A stretch of 64,000 nucleotides of DNA, taken from assembly GCF_000224145.3 (NCBI RefSeq), contig NC_020176.2:5053187-5117186 (forward strand), given 5' to 3'. The stretch comes from Ciona intestinalis. Its lineage: Eukaryota; Chordata; Ascidiacea; Phlebobranchia; Cionidae. A program made the translations under genes and the position numbers. The notes below the pieces were generated by a model, which had not been told where the DNA came from, did no database searches, and was given only the letters and a program-made list of their open reading frames with translations. Shown piece by piece: positions 36,559 to 48,423 of this stretch. Within the stretch, counting starts at the first letter, position 1; the number at the start of each line of letters is the position of its first letter.

Positions 36559-39500
36559 CTGTATGGAAGCATGTTTAGTGGAGGTATGTTAGGTATGGTG
36601 GCACTCTATGTGTTGGTGAAATAAACTTACAGCTCTCAGGTGAGAGACCTGTAAGCATACAGATTTCATCGATGTCTTGGGAAAGACATTACAGCAAAGA
36701 TAATGCAGCCCTGATGCCCAATACTGTATATCATACTACATATACTTAAAAAGCTTTGTGTCTTTAAGTAAACCTTTCTACCAATGACATCTTGATTGCT
36801 TTTAATTAAATACAACTTGTTATGGGTTTATCAGCCACGTTTTTATTTAAAATATATTTAATGAACTTCTTACTTTTCCATAGCATTTGCCACCTCATGG
36901 AAACCCAGTGATGTGAGACTGTTTCTATCTAACTTAACAACTTGTAGTTTGCTGTTGATTTGAAGGGATTTGGACAACACTCGTGCCCCGTTGTCCCCCA
37001 TGTAGTTGCCACTGTGTGCAAGGAAAAGGTTATTTATTTAAGGAGCATGGATATAATGACTTTTATTTGTCTCTTTGAATGAATTTTACAGTCGTTATAA
37101 CACGGGTGTTCATTCACCTCATGCCAGCTTACCAGTTACCATGCATGTTACTTTGTGGGTGATTATTTATTTAATTACGGCAGCGAAGATTAAAAAATAA
37201 TAAAACAAGATTTGATCACCAAAGCTTTGTTTAACATTTGGGTAATTCAAAAAAGGTTAAAATCGTTGGATTATATAAAAAACTTGTTTTGAAATGCTTT
37301 AAAAATAAATATATTGGAATCTTCTTTGCTAGTTGCAACATAAATGTTTAAGTGATAATTACAACAATAACCTGATGTCGATGCTTGTGAGCGAGGTGTT
37401 GCTCCCAAGACATCCGAGTAAAATATGAAGATGTTCTCGGAGTTTGGAATCGGCGATGCAGAACGTTTGTAGGACCTGTTGTGCATAAGGGTCTTGCACA
37501 TAAGGGTGTTGCACATAAGGGTGTTGCGCAAAAGGGTGTTGCGCATATTGGTTTTGTGCATAAGGGTGTTGCTCATAAAGGTGTTGCGCATAAGAGTGTT
37601 GCACATAGGGGAACACAAACATCATATACTCACGGAATCTTCTTCTTGCATCAACTCAACGATCCCCTCCATTACTTGCCTCATATACTTTGGTTTCACA
37701 CCAAAGAAATTACGACCAATCTTAAACTCAGTGATCGAACGGTTTTGCTGAAACAACAGGCATTGTAAATGTTTTAAACAACCCATTAATGAATAATGGG
37801 TTGTAGTGATTAAATGATTTCAATTTGTGCAGCTTTCCACGAGACACACGCCCACAATGGTGAAAAAGTCCAGTTGTTAACCAGTTTCCTCTACACCAAT
37901 GGCAACTACTTTAATCTTTGTGTCATATAAGTTGCTCAATAGTGACCACTGCATATTTTATATCTGATAATTTATAATCTATACGGTTGGAGTCCTTGTT
38001 CACCCCTTAAGTGGCACCCCCCCACCAACCTGCATACAACCAAGTAAAGGCAGTAAGTCACCATCCAACATATTGTCGGTTAGATCGAGGGAAACGAGGT
38101 TCGTTAAACTTGCCACGCAAGATTGGATGATGTGGCAACCCATGGATTTCAACTGTGGATTGCAATAAACAGATATTCAACATTTTTAATTTAAATATTT
38201 TAATAATAGACTGATGGTGCTCTGTTTGGCCACATTGTATCAACAAATAGAATGTGTTTTTAAATTAGGAATAAACAAAAAAATATGATTATTAAAAAAA
38301 TATGGCTGTTTTTGGCCAAATGATATCAACAAATTCAATTAAGTTTTACAAAAGAAACTGCCAAAGTGTCAAATACGATTAAAATCAACCCAGTCGGTTG
38401 AAGTTCCAACCCATCACCCCATTGTTACATCATTGTTACATCATTGTTACATCATTGTTACTTCATTGTTACATCATTGTTACATCATTGTTACTTCATT
38501 GTTACATCATTGTTACTTCATTGTTACACCATTGTTACATCATTATTACATCATTATTACATCATTGTTGCATCATTATTACATCATACCTCACAACTTG
38601 ATAGATTCAACGCAACTCGTAACCCGGGTGTTTTGTTCGCAAGTATCCCATCCATGATGTACCTGGGGGTATGTTATCACATGTTTGCTTTTATAAAACA
38701 ACTTTATATTATATCAGCATATTTATAAAATGTATTTTTGGACAAGATATTTCAAACAGAATGTACTTCGCTGCACAGCAGACAAAAAATCCCTAAAATT
38801 ACAAAAAAGCAATTGCCAGAAAATCACTTTCTGACTTATAATACACACCTACCTGCAACCACATGTACATAACATACAAGTTAAATACACCAAGTAAATC
38901 ACCTAATAGCTTCGGGTGGCATCTTTGTGTGGGAGATATCCATGTTTTTCAATGAAGTTGTTTTGTGGAAATACTGGAACAAAGTTGGTGAGAAGGGAAA
39001 TAATAGAAACAACATTAACTTACATGCATGACCGAGGGTGGGATGGCCGTGTCTTTGCTCTTTCTGGAAAAAAAACATTTTTAATATTTTTTACTAACTT
39101 AATGCAAAACAGGAGAAAACGTTTTAGATTTAATAAAAACAAGTGTCAAGTGTCTACATGCACAGGATTGTGACTGAATTATAATTGCAATTAATGTTTG
39201 CAGGTTTTGAATTTGTTTTCATTTTGGAAAAATATTTGGGTAAGTATTATTATACCCAAAAGCTTTTTAATATAATGTGGTAAATAATAAACATACAAAC
39301 AATAAAACCCACTAACTTTGTTTGGAAAACATTCTTTCCGAGCGAAACGTTTTCCAAATATTTTGTGCAACCTTTCGCTATCGCACTGAGGTACTGTGAA
39401 TATAAGATATTTATGTTGGTGTAATATACATTGGGGAGGAATAATATTTTATACCAGCTCAACAGCGCCTTCGGTGGCAGAAAGGTCAAGGTCAGTGATC

Positions 39501-42500
39501 TGGTTTTCGGTCGATAAGAAATTGAGAAGTCCCTGTAACAACAATGGTGTGAATGGAAAGAAACATACAAACCAAGAGAGCAGTTCAAATAAAAGGGCTT
39601 GTGTATTACAATATAAATAAGAAAGTTATAACGTAAACGCCCATAAGCGACTGTCGTTGCCCCGCCATGCGAGGATAAACAAGTTACATACGTGGTAACT
39701 TGTAAGCCGGCACGAAGTGTATGAAACAGAACACCTGTGTTATGACGACTGTTTTTTCCCCGCCATGCGAGGATAAAGTAAGTCTTATTAATTCACTCTC
39801 CCCTTTCACAGTAACTATATGTTCCCCCCTTCCCCCAACTCTATCTCACCTCAGCTTCCTCAGGACGAATATTATTCCCCGATAAGTTAAGATGAGTCAG
39901 CGTTGTCATAATCCGCTGACTTGAACGCAAAGCTTGGCATAAAACGTTGATTGACTTGCCTGTGATACCTGTGTCATACGTGATAATATTAACCTCTTGG
40001 AATATGAAAATGTACGTTATTTATTAAAACAACTAAGAAAAAGAAACTAGCAACAAAACGACAGTCATTTAAAAAATGCTTCAGGTAAAAACTACTTGTG
40101 CAAAAGTGTAAACTAAATAACAAATAAAATGGTATTTTAAATTCTGAGACAAATATAAATTTAACTTAAATAGCATTTTGTATAATTGAGTCAAATCTAC
40201 CCCAAGGTTTTGCCCCCACCCCTCTTACCTGTTCTTGCAAGACTAAGATGACGGAAACTTCCATGTTTAATTACAGGGAGTGAACCACTCAGATGTACCA
40301 GCCCTTTGTCTTCAATGGAATTCCCAGATAAATCCAAAACCTCGATTCTACATTCCTTATTCTCAATCATGTTGATTGAAAGACGGTGCGCAAACTCGCT
40401 GGGAATAAAGGGAGTTTTTCTTATAAGTGGTGTTATAATACTTTGTATGTAACTTTATGGGTGATTGTTTTACTTGGAGTGTTCTGCACAATCAATTCTG
40501 CGACCGCAAAAATAAACTTATATCATCAATACATATATATATATATATATTAGTATAGTAGAGGAAAAGATAGGACACCTTTATCACACAATACCCAAAT
40601 ATCCTGATCGTGTTTTAAACATTAACAACTGTTAATGGGAGTCATGAGGATACGGTTATACAATTTATATGTTCTTTGTTTACCACCAAATGGGACGAGA
40701 AATAGAGTTAAAAGGTGTCCCATCTTCCCCCACCACACATACCACCAACTTACCCTTTTATTCCAACACCCTCCAACGACAACTCCTTCAAGTTATGCGA
40801 GTTCCGCGTCACTTTTAATATGAACTCCAACACTTCGAAACTCTGTGGTGAAAAACATCCTCAAACACAGGAATGAAAATATGTTTTAACTCTTAAGTTT
40901 TAACAACTGTTGTTTTGTCGTCTTCAGCTTAAAATATTTTTAAATCTTCGCTACCACGACGGAAAAGATAAAAAGTTATTATTATTCTGCTATAAATTGC
41001 TAAGCCAGGTTAAGCTTCCACAATAATCATATTGAAGTGGGGTTTTAATACATCCATGTTAGTTTATATATCAGAAAATTTTGCATAAAATTCTTATAAC
41101 AAATGTAAAATATCATGTGTGCGATATATATACCAGCGGAAGGGTTTTAACATTGCAGTTAAAACAATTATACAATGCATGGGGGCCGTTGATGATAAAA
41201 TAAACAAATTTGTAATTATATTTTCACAAAACCTTACCAGTTTAGTATTCCTGACCACCAACCCATCAAACCACTGGCTGTAAATCATCACTGATATAAT
41301 GGGAATGATGTCTCTGGGGGGGTTGTTAATGTGATAATATTGGTAACATCAGGTAATATTATTAACAAAAATCTTTACATTTTTTGTAATGGTGAATCTT
41401 AACTTTTATTCCAATCACACCCTAACTTGTTTTTTATTAAATACAACTTGGTACAAGTAATTCAGACTTTATTGTAAGTGTAGCAGCCACACTTTTATAT
41501 CACATTTAGTATTAGCATGTAATTTAGTATTAGCATGTTTTAAGTATTTTAAGCATGTTTTAACAAATGTACATAATACAACATATTTTTTTATTTAACT
41601 TTTTAACACATTGAGAATTATGTTGAATTGTTTCCATAAATATTCACAGCATACTTAGTATCAGGTAAGTCAAAATCCTTGGTGTTAATTTCCTTGCAGT
41701 TTTGCGACAAATATATCGTGTCTACATCCTGTAAGTGGTGTAATAATTATTATTACAAGGAAACAATGCATATTGTTACATAACTGTTTCCTCATTATAC
41801 ATTATCACTATTGATTATGATGTATGTGATAGTGTTTAAGTTTCTATTCCCCACTGCGTTAAACTAAATGTATGGCCCGTTTGGCAACACTATTAATTAT
41901 TGTGCGACGCGGAAGCTTCAACGCGCGTAATCAACATTCCTGTGTTTCTTGTATATTTCTTCCGTACTCGTGTAAAGTCCTACTGTTGTGTTAGTCTTAC
42001 TATTGTGTTTTTACTGAGACGTTCGTTTTTAAGTTTAATAAAGCCTATGATCAGTTCCGTTCAATAGTAGGTTTCCGACAATGTAATAAAGTGATTGTTA
42101 AAGTGGTGCAGTGACACATTGGTAGGAGCGCTCACTTCTCAAGCAAAGTTAGGGCTTTTGAGGTTCGCCCCTGCTACTATTGTATGTGCCTTTGGGCAAG
42201 TCACTTAACGGCAATTGTTCCAAACCCAGTGGTCACTAATGGGGTAAATGGGGGTACAGTATAAAAAAACTAAAAATCAAGTACCAAAAAAGCTTATAAA
42301 ACAGAACACTTGTATTTTAACAACTCTTGTTGCCACACCAGGATAAATTCAACTTTTCATCCATAACAAAACAATGGCCATTATTTGAAACAATATCTAC
42401 GCACCCATTCAACCTCTTCCCTCACTGGCGCCCCCAAGTAGTCACAAATACAACGATACATCTCGGAGAAGTTTCCACACGGCCCGGGTTCCGATTGGTC

Positions 42501-45500
42501 ACCCTGGTTGAGCATGGATTGGATGATCTTCTGCCGGCCCAGTGGTTCCAACGATGCTTTGATGATCCGACTGGTATGTAACAATGTGTTAAATGAAGCT
42601 GTTTGGTGCATAGATAGGAACACATGGGTGATGTGCATTGTGTGGTCATGGATGTTAAACATATTCATCACGAGAAACTTTCATACCGGAATATTATTAT
42701 GAAATATACATGTAGGAAGGTGTGGATTTGTGCAATGTCTTACACACATAGATTAACACAAAATGTACACGCAGCAACACGCACATCTACACAAACATAT
42801 CTCTACCAGCACACAACTATGACCACACATTGCAATACATGCATGAAAAGTTGATGGTGTTGTAACAATAGTTGCATCCTGTGTCCTGGTTATGAATCAT
42901 AACCCACACACACGCACGACACACACGTGCGCACACGACACACACACACGAAGCACACACGCTCTGTTTATCAAATGCTCTCATTGAAGTTACATTGCAG
43001 AAATTAAATACCATACATAGTTGTTCTTTTATGTAATTTACTAAAACGTCTCACATTTGTGAGGCACGAGGTGTATAAAACAGAACACCGGTGTTATAAC
43101 GAATGTCGTTGCCTCGCCATGTGAGGATAAATAAGTTACATTCAAATAATAATAACTCAACCTTATCTTGCCCCACACTCAATCCATATATTTACTCACG
43201 AAAGCGCGACATTGGGGAAGATTGTTCGAAGCGACAACGCCACCCTCCCAATGATGTGATCGGCATCATCCGTCCCGATCATCTGCATGAAGTATATCTT
43301 TCCTGTGTCCGTGGTGACGATTAACTGGAAAGTAGGAGGGAAACNNNNNNNNNNNNNNNNNNNNNNNNNNNNNNNNNNNNNNNNNNNNNNNNNNTTCCTC
43401 ATTATACATTATCACTAATTAATTATGATGTAATAAAGTGATTGTTTAAAGTGGTGCAATGACATATTGGTAAGGAGCGCTCACTTCTCGAGCAAAGTTA
43501 GGGCTTTGAGGTAGCCCCTGCTACTATTTTGTATGTGCTTTTGGGCAAGTCACTTAACGGCAATTGTTCCAAACCCAGTGGTCACTAATGGGGTAAATGG
43601 GGGTACAGTCAACTTTTCATTCATAACAAAACAATGGCGATTATTTGAAACAATATCCACGCACCCATTCAACCTCTTCCCTCACTGGCGCCCCCAAGTA
43701 GTCACAAATACAACGATACATCTCGGAGAAGTTTCCACACGGCCCGGGTTCCGATTGGTCACCCTGGTTGAGCATGGATTGGATGATCTTCTGCCGGCCC
43801 AGTGGTTCCAACGATGCTTTGATGATCCGACTGTTATGTAACAATGTGTTGAATGAAGCTGTTTGGCACATAGATAGGAACACATGGGTGATGTGCATTG
43901 TGTGGTCATGGATGTTAAACATATTCATCACGAGAAACTTTCATACCGGAATATTATTATGAAATATACATGTAGGAAGGTGTAGATTGTGCAATGTCTT
44001 ACACACATAGATTAACACAAAATGTACACGCAGCAACACACACATCTACACAAACATATCTCCACAACCACACATTGCAATACATGCATGAAAAGTTGAT
44101 GGTGTTGTAACAATAGTTGCATCCTGTGTCCTGGTTATGAATCATAACCCACACACGCACACGACACACACACACGAAGCACACACGCTCTGTTTATCAA
44201 ATGCTCTCATTGAAGTTACATTGGAGAAATTAAATACCATACATAGTTGTTCTTTTATGTAATTTACTAAAACGTCTCACATTTGTGAGGCACGAAATGT
44301 ATGTAACAGAACACCGGTGTTATAACGAATGTCGTTGCCTCACCATGTGAGGATAAATAGGTTACATTCAGATAATAATAACTCAACCTTATCTTGCCAC
44401 ACATTCAATCGATATAGTTTACTCACGAAAGCGCGACATTGGGGAAGATTGTTCGAAGCGACAACGCCACCCTCCCAATGATGTGATCGGCATCATCCGT
44501 CCCGATCATCTGCATGAAGTATATCTTTCCTGTGTCCGTGGTGACGATTAACTGGAAAGTAGGAGGGAAACGTTATGTGGTTATATTGTGTATGTATGAA
44601 TATATATGTCTCTACATGAAGGCATAGAAAGGTTGTATTTGCTTGACATATTTTGTTTGTGGTTATGCATAAACAAAGAGATGGAACTTTTTTATACGAA
44701 GACACATAAATTAATAAATCTTTTTAGTTCCTTCCTGAAATTAAGAGTTGACCACACAAGCTTACATTCGCGCAGCATTGAACCTCAAAACCATAGAAGA
44801 TCAATTATTCAACCACAGAGCCGGTTATATCCATGCACAACAGTACATGATGTGACACCTCCCACCCACTCTACTACCCTCCATGTATAAACACACCGTG
44901 CTCAATAACTAATGCAGGTAGTTTCATTTCAATATTAATCTAGTAATTACATCACAATATGCATTGTGATGTAACAATGGAGTCATTCTACCAACACGTG
45001 GGTGTATAAAGCTGTTGTTAGACATGTATTGAAAATATTTGCATTGTAGTTACTTTGTTAAACAGCCGATAGTTTTCCATAAATATCTTTATTTTTTATC
45101 TATAGCATGTTTTAATAACTGTTGTTTTGCTGATAATTTCGTCTCTTTGTTGTTTTAATTAATCTTCACAATCATATTTGTAGATGTATAAAGTTTATGT
45201 TGTTTTTGTAAACTTATATACAATTTGTCTTGCTTTAAATAAAGTAAACAAAATAATGTCATTCTTGCTGTTAAATTTGAAGTTTCGTGCTAGGGAATTC
45301 CCCTAACATAAGAACAACTCTGGTAAGCTAAGCTTTAATAAATATTTCTTGAAATGACTTCCCGTTACGTCACAGTTGAATCGTCTATTGCGTGTTACGT
45401 TTTAGAATTTCAATACTAACGTTCTTAATTCTTTGTTCAGTAACTATTTATACATTATTACGTCATTAATGAATACTTCCGTTTTATTTGTTTAATTCAG

Positions 45501-48423
45501 GGAATTCCCCATATGTCGGGAAAATTTGACTCGACTGACCAACTCTAAGGTGTTTTATATCTTATAGTATACATTTATTCATTCATTATGCGTTTCTGTT
45601 ATAATCGTTGTAATATTCGTAGCCTTTCATTAGAGCCATGCTCTCTTGTATGTGTACTTTCCACTACAATAGCAAAGATTAAATCAAAACAAAAACAAAG
45701 ATAAATTATCAGCGGAACAGGAAAGTCGTTAAAACATGCCACAGGTAAAAACCACAGATATAATATATATTATATCTGTGGCAAAACCTATTGAAAACAA
45801 ATAGCTAAAAACAAGAGAACAAGGCTTGCCAAACAATTAAACTCACCCGTTCAGGTGTCGGGCTATCCAGTGCTTTGATCTCCAAGAAGTGAATGTCAGC
45901 TTCCATCTAAACGAGGGTATTGCACTTAGAATGGTGCGGAGTTATAACGTAAATAATTTTTTAACTTTTACGCCTGGTGCAAAATGGTTGGAAACCACTG
46001 GGTTGAAGCTGGATATACATTAGATGTAAATAACTCTCACCTTGAACGGAGCTTTGGTTGAAAGGATTTGGAATCTATAGGGTGTAAGGACCTGCGTGAG
46101 GTTGGATGTTAATTTGAATAAATAAACGTAAGTTTATCCTCGCATGGCGGGGCACAACAGTCGTTATAACACGGGTGTTCTGCTTCATACACCTCGTGCC
46201 CGCTTACAAGTTACCACGTATGTTTGTGGGTGATTGTTTTCTGTATGGTTGATAGTTTAAACACCCCTTATGTAACTTACCAGAACTTTAGGATCCACAG
46301 CGACGTTACCACGTTCAAGTTTAACCATCTTCTTCAACGTCACAATGTTCTTTCTTCCAATTGTGTCTCGGATTCCATCTGGAAGGGGGTGAAAAGTAAG
46401 GTTTGGAACACAGGGGTGATCGTTTAGTAAATTGTTTTCTTAACCCGCCCGAGGCTCTACTTTAGTTCTCGTACACAACAACTTTGTAATTTTGTGATCA
46501 CGACAAAGTTTTCAAGGATATTTAAATGTATTTTATTATTTGCCCAATATATATACATAAACGTATATAAGGTATAGAATCACTGGCGATGTACCTTGCT
46601 GTTGGAAAGGCCCAGCGTCCATGATGTAACCTCCGATCATGCTCACGGTATCATCGAAGGGGGTTCCCCGTACGTCCTCTATTCGTAATCCTCGTGGGTA
46701 GTTGAAATGAGACTCTGAGATAAGTTGTAACTTATGTAACGAATGTTCGTCCTCGCATGGCGAGGCAACAACAGTCATTATAACATGGGTGTTCTGTTTC
46801 ATACACCTCGTGCCCGGTTACATTTTACGAATTATGTAACTTTGTGGGTGATTATTTTTATGAATGGCTGACAACTTGGAACACCCATTGGTGACCACTG
46901 GGTTGGAGCATTCTGCAAAGACACACGCACACAATGGTAGCACTGTGACGCATATATGGGATTATGTACGTCACAATGAACCGTAGTTACCTGCCGAGCT
47001 CATAATGCTAATTGTGTCATCATTTTTGCTTGATAGTTTCTTTGATTTCTTTGGTGATTTGAAACTGAACCTTTTAGAACCACGTGGTGATCCAGGAGAG
47101 TCAGTCTTGCCGGTGGGGATCGCTTCAAGCATGCCCTGGTTCCGCATCCCTCTCTGGGAGAATAAATGTAACTAACTTAGTGGCACGCTAACCACTTTGC
47201 ATGCCGCCGGTGGCGAAGTGTAGTGTTTGCATTGGAATTCAAAGTACTAGTACTACCATATAACTGTATCCTCACGGCCATAAAAGAGTTTTGCAAATTG
47301 TTTAAATAACAATGGGAAATATGGGATAATATATGATACCTATAACCATCTTACCCCACATTACTATACACACTTTATATTAAACAATATGAACAACCAG
47401 CATTGGTCGCGGTCCAATATTACACCCACAGCCAACCATAGAGTCCAACATGACGTCACCACCCACCTTTAACGTTGCGCTCAAACTAACAGCATCTTGA
47501 TCGATGTGGGACATCTTGTAACCTCGTTTAACTGTCCCGCTTAAATTGAGGGATTCCCCCGATAGCGGGCGGTCCTCCCCACTTACTGGGCGAGATCTGT
47601 AGGTGGATTTAATGTAAATATAGTTTGGGGGAAGATGGGACACCTTTTCATTCTATTTTCCCGCCCAATTTGGTAGTAAACAAATAAAATGCAAAGAATT
47701 ATAAAAGCGTATCCTCACGACTCCCCTAGACTGCTGTTAATTGTTTAAAACACGATCAAGACATTTAGATAATATGTGCTAAAGTTGTCCCATCTTCCCC
47801 CACCCTACTGTATATATCCTCGCATGGCGGGGTAACTGCAGTCATTATAACACGCGATTGTTCTTCATACACCTCGTGCCGCTTATACATAGCACTCAAT
47901 GCATGAAGTTCCCTTAACTAGTACGCGAGCAATCATTAGGTTCAATAATCAAACAAATTAAAGTCACAAATTGTGCGCTGTAGTTTTTCACAAACATACG
48001 ATGATCACTTTTTAAGATAAAATAGAGACGCGAGTAAAAAAAGTTTGAGACCAAGTTATGTGACAACAGGTCCAGTCATCGATGTATGTTCGTTATTATC
48101 CATCGCCCCGTTGCTTTTTTAAGAGGTAAACAAAGTTTATGCAATGTTGCGACATCTTATTAAGTATATGCTATGATTGCATTACATGTAACGTATAGCA
48201 AAACATAGACGTTGTTTTAACATTAATCACGGAAATGTAAACATTCGATGCGACATCGTTAACTGCTTGCCGCTTATATAAAGCTAAGATATTATAAGCA
48301 ACGTTGAAGTTCTAAACCCCACAGACGGTGAATAACCATGTAAGCTTACCTTGGCTTGTTAGCTTCCGCTTCCTTGTCGTACACCCCCCCGCCATCGTCT
48401 GTAATAATCTCAACCCCTTCCAT
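33906..48423 (-). CDS. Carmil: CARMIL (LRRC16/RLTPR family) actin regulator, start present, C-terminus missing
   Basis: CARMIL proteins bind capping protein and membranes and link actin assembly to the leading edge. Exons 5' to 3': 48350-48423, 47467-47596, 46991-47153, 46595-46714, 46281-46378, 46041-46091, 45847-45906, 44427-44551, 43665-43830, 41655-41728, 41238-41313, 40754-40842, 40229-40398, 39850-39968, 39455-39532, 39317-39393, 39024-39063, 38903-38973, 38590-38662, 38030-38152, 37634-37747, 37372-37475, 36874-37011, 36350-36558, 35704-35816, 35367-35486, 35257-35313, 34823-34935, 34456-34543, 33906-34077. That is about 1,068 residues, all phases consistent, last exon ending in phase 1. 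Order: N-terminal extension, PH-like, linker, LRR solenoid, helical dimerisation domain. The CPI/CSI capping-protein-binding tail is absent, lost at the gap. A second copy of two exons (42405-42570, 43200-43324) is treated separately. Confidence 0.93.
34230..34372 (-). mobile_element. MITE copy in CARMIL intron
   Basis: ATTATGGGGGAAGATGGAAC at one end and GGTGTCCCATCTTACCCCAC at the other are inverted repeats of the same family as 16429-16583. Confidence 0.6.
36874..41728 (-). CDS. Carmil: CARMIL leucine-rich repeat exons
   Basis: Fourteen exons from 41655-41728 (DVDTIYLSQNCKEINTKDF) to 36874-37011 (GNYMGDNGARVLSKSLQIN). Recognisable LRR cores include LKELSLEGVGI, IEVLDLSGNSIEDKGLVHL, LTHLNLSGNNIRPEEAE, ITDLDLSATEGAVEL, LVSLDLTDNMLDGDLL, ITEFKIGRNFFGVK and FCIADSKLRE. 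Segment order equals CARMIL1, including ADSKL, LGSNTSLTSIDI and VANAMEKNYTLRYMP across the last junction. Exon 39317-39393 needs the upstream acceptor (39394-39395, CACAG before TACCTC) to keep phase. Exon 39024-39063 is only 40 bases (KSKDTAIPPSVMH), and matches GKEVPPSFKQ. Confidence 0.92.
37476..37616 (+). repeat. 15-base minisatellite, about nine units
   Basis: CATAAGGGTGTTGCA units with a few variants run right up to the minus-strand acceptor of CARMIL exon 37372-37475. On the minus strand they read ACACCCTTATGCGCA, a partly pyrimidine tract, so the array itself forms the acceptor region. Confidence 0.9.
38418..38589 (+). repeat. 11-base satellite (TTACATCATTG)
   Basis: About fifteen TTACATCATTG/TTACTTCATTG units end at the minus-strand donor of CARMIL exon 38590-38662. 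Confidence 0.9.
40552..40735 (+). mobile_element. MITE copy in CARMIL intron
   Basis: AGTAGAGGAAAAGATAGGAC at the left end, GGTGTCCCATCTTCCCCCAC at the right, with the family's central TGGGACGAGAAATAGA. A (TA)n tract precedes it. Confidence 0.6.
41825..42080 (+). mobile_element. Solo LTR with 5-base target duplication
   Basis: 256 bases starting TGTGATAG and ending CCGACA (TGT...ACA termini), flanked by ATGTA on both sides (41820-41824 and 42081-42085), with AATAAA near 42037. The other copy of this region (43428-43432) has a single ATGTA and no insert, that is, an empty site. These are the marks of a solo LTR left by recombination of a retrotransposon. Orientation is inferred from the AATAAA. 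No internal region or family match can be read. Confidence 0.8.
42095..42260 (+). repeat. tRNA-derived SINE
   Basis: Head with A-box-like TGGTAGGAGCGCTCACTTC and B-box GAGGTTCGCCCC, then a body reading TTGGGCAAGTCACTTAACGG and AACCCAGTGGTCACTAATGG. The second haplotype copy is at 43450-43605. Body-only copies: 21855-21960, 25175-25270, 35040-35150, 37780-37900, 46860-46945, 51850-51915, 54000-54060, 58160-58290 and 59855-59985. Copies with a different tRNA-like head lie at 50236-50345 and 51050-51140 (GGGTTCGAGGCTCGATG). Confidence 0.7.
42405..43324 (-). CDS. Carmil: Second copy of two CARMIL exons
   Basis: 43200-43324 and 42405-42570 duplicate 44427-44551 and 43665-43830. The encoded residues are the same, and both copies have intact acceptors and donors. 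The introns differ by scattered substitutions and indels. The pair enters and leaves in phase 0, so including both copies would keep the frame and add 97 residues, but CARMIL homology has room for only one. A 50-N gap separates the copies. The likeliest explanation is two haplotypes placed in tandem by the assembler. Confidence 0.85.
43345..43394. other. Assembly gap (50 N)
   Basis: Separates two near-identical copies of a roughly 1.2-1.5 kb CARMIL segment. Confidence 0.99.
43665..46378 (-). CDS. Carmil: CARMIL PH-like domain and linker exons
   Basis: Exon 46281-46378 opens the domain (GIRDTIGRKNIVTLKKMVKL), like [20 protein letters not shown] of CARMIL1. It continues through 46041-46091 (VLTPYRFQILSTKAPFK), 45847-45906 (MEADIHFLEIKALDSPTPER), 44427-44551 (LIVTTDTGKIYFMQMIG to TIFPNVALS) and 43665-43830 (GPCGNFSEMYRCICDYLG, then REEVEW). 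The last matches GPCGGFSQMYACVCDWLG and REEVQW. This PH fold binds membrane phospholipids in known CARMILs. Confidence 0.92.
46595..48423 (-). CDS. Carmil: CARMIL N-terminal extension exons
   Basis: ATG at 48421-48423 (MEGVEIITDDGGGVYDKEAE), then exons 47467-47596 (RPVSGEDRPLSGESLNLSG), 46991-47153 (SPRGSKRFSFKSPKKSKKLS) and 46595-46714 (ESHFNYPRGLRIEDVRG). Phases run 2, 0, 1, 1 and connect to the PH exon, so about 162 residues precede the PH domain; vertebrate CARMIL1 has roughly ten there. The segment is Ser/Gly/Lys-rich, probably disordered, with a basic patch. Start choice is by the first in-frame ATG after an apparent 5' UTR; another promoter further in cannot be excluded. Confidence 0.7.
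47621..47815 (-). mobile_element. MITE, near-full-length, in CARMIL intron
   Basis: AGTTTGGGGGAAGATGGGAC on the left, GTCCCATCTTCCCCCACCCT on the right; the family's internal CACGATCAAGACATTTAGAT is present. Inverted ends match 16429-16583. Confidence 0.7.

Noticed and set aside
39317..39388. Acceptor just before TGCGATAGCG in CARMIL
   Set aside because: It enters in the wrong phase after exon 39455-39532; the acceptor six bases upstream fits and restores YLSAIAKGC.
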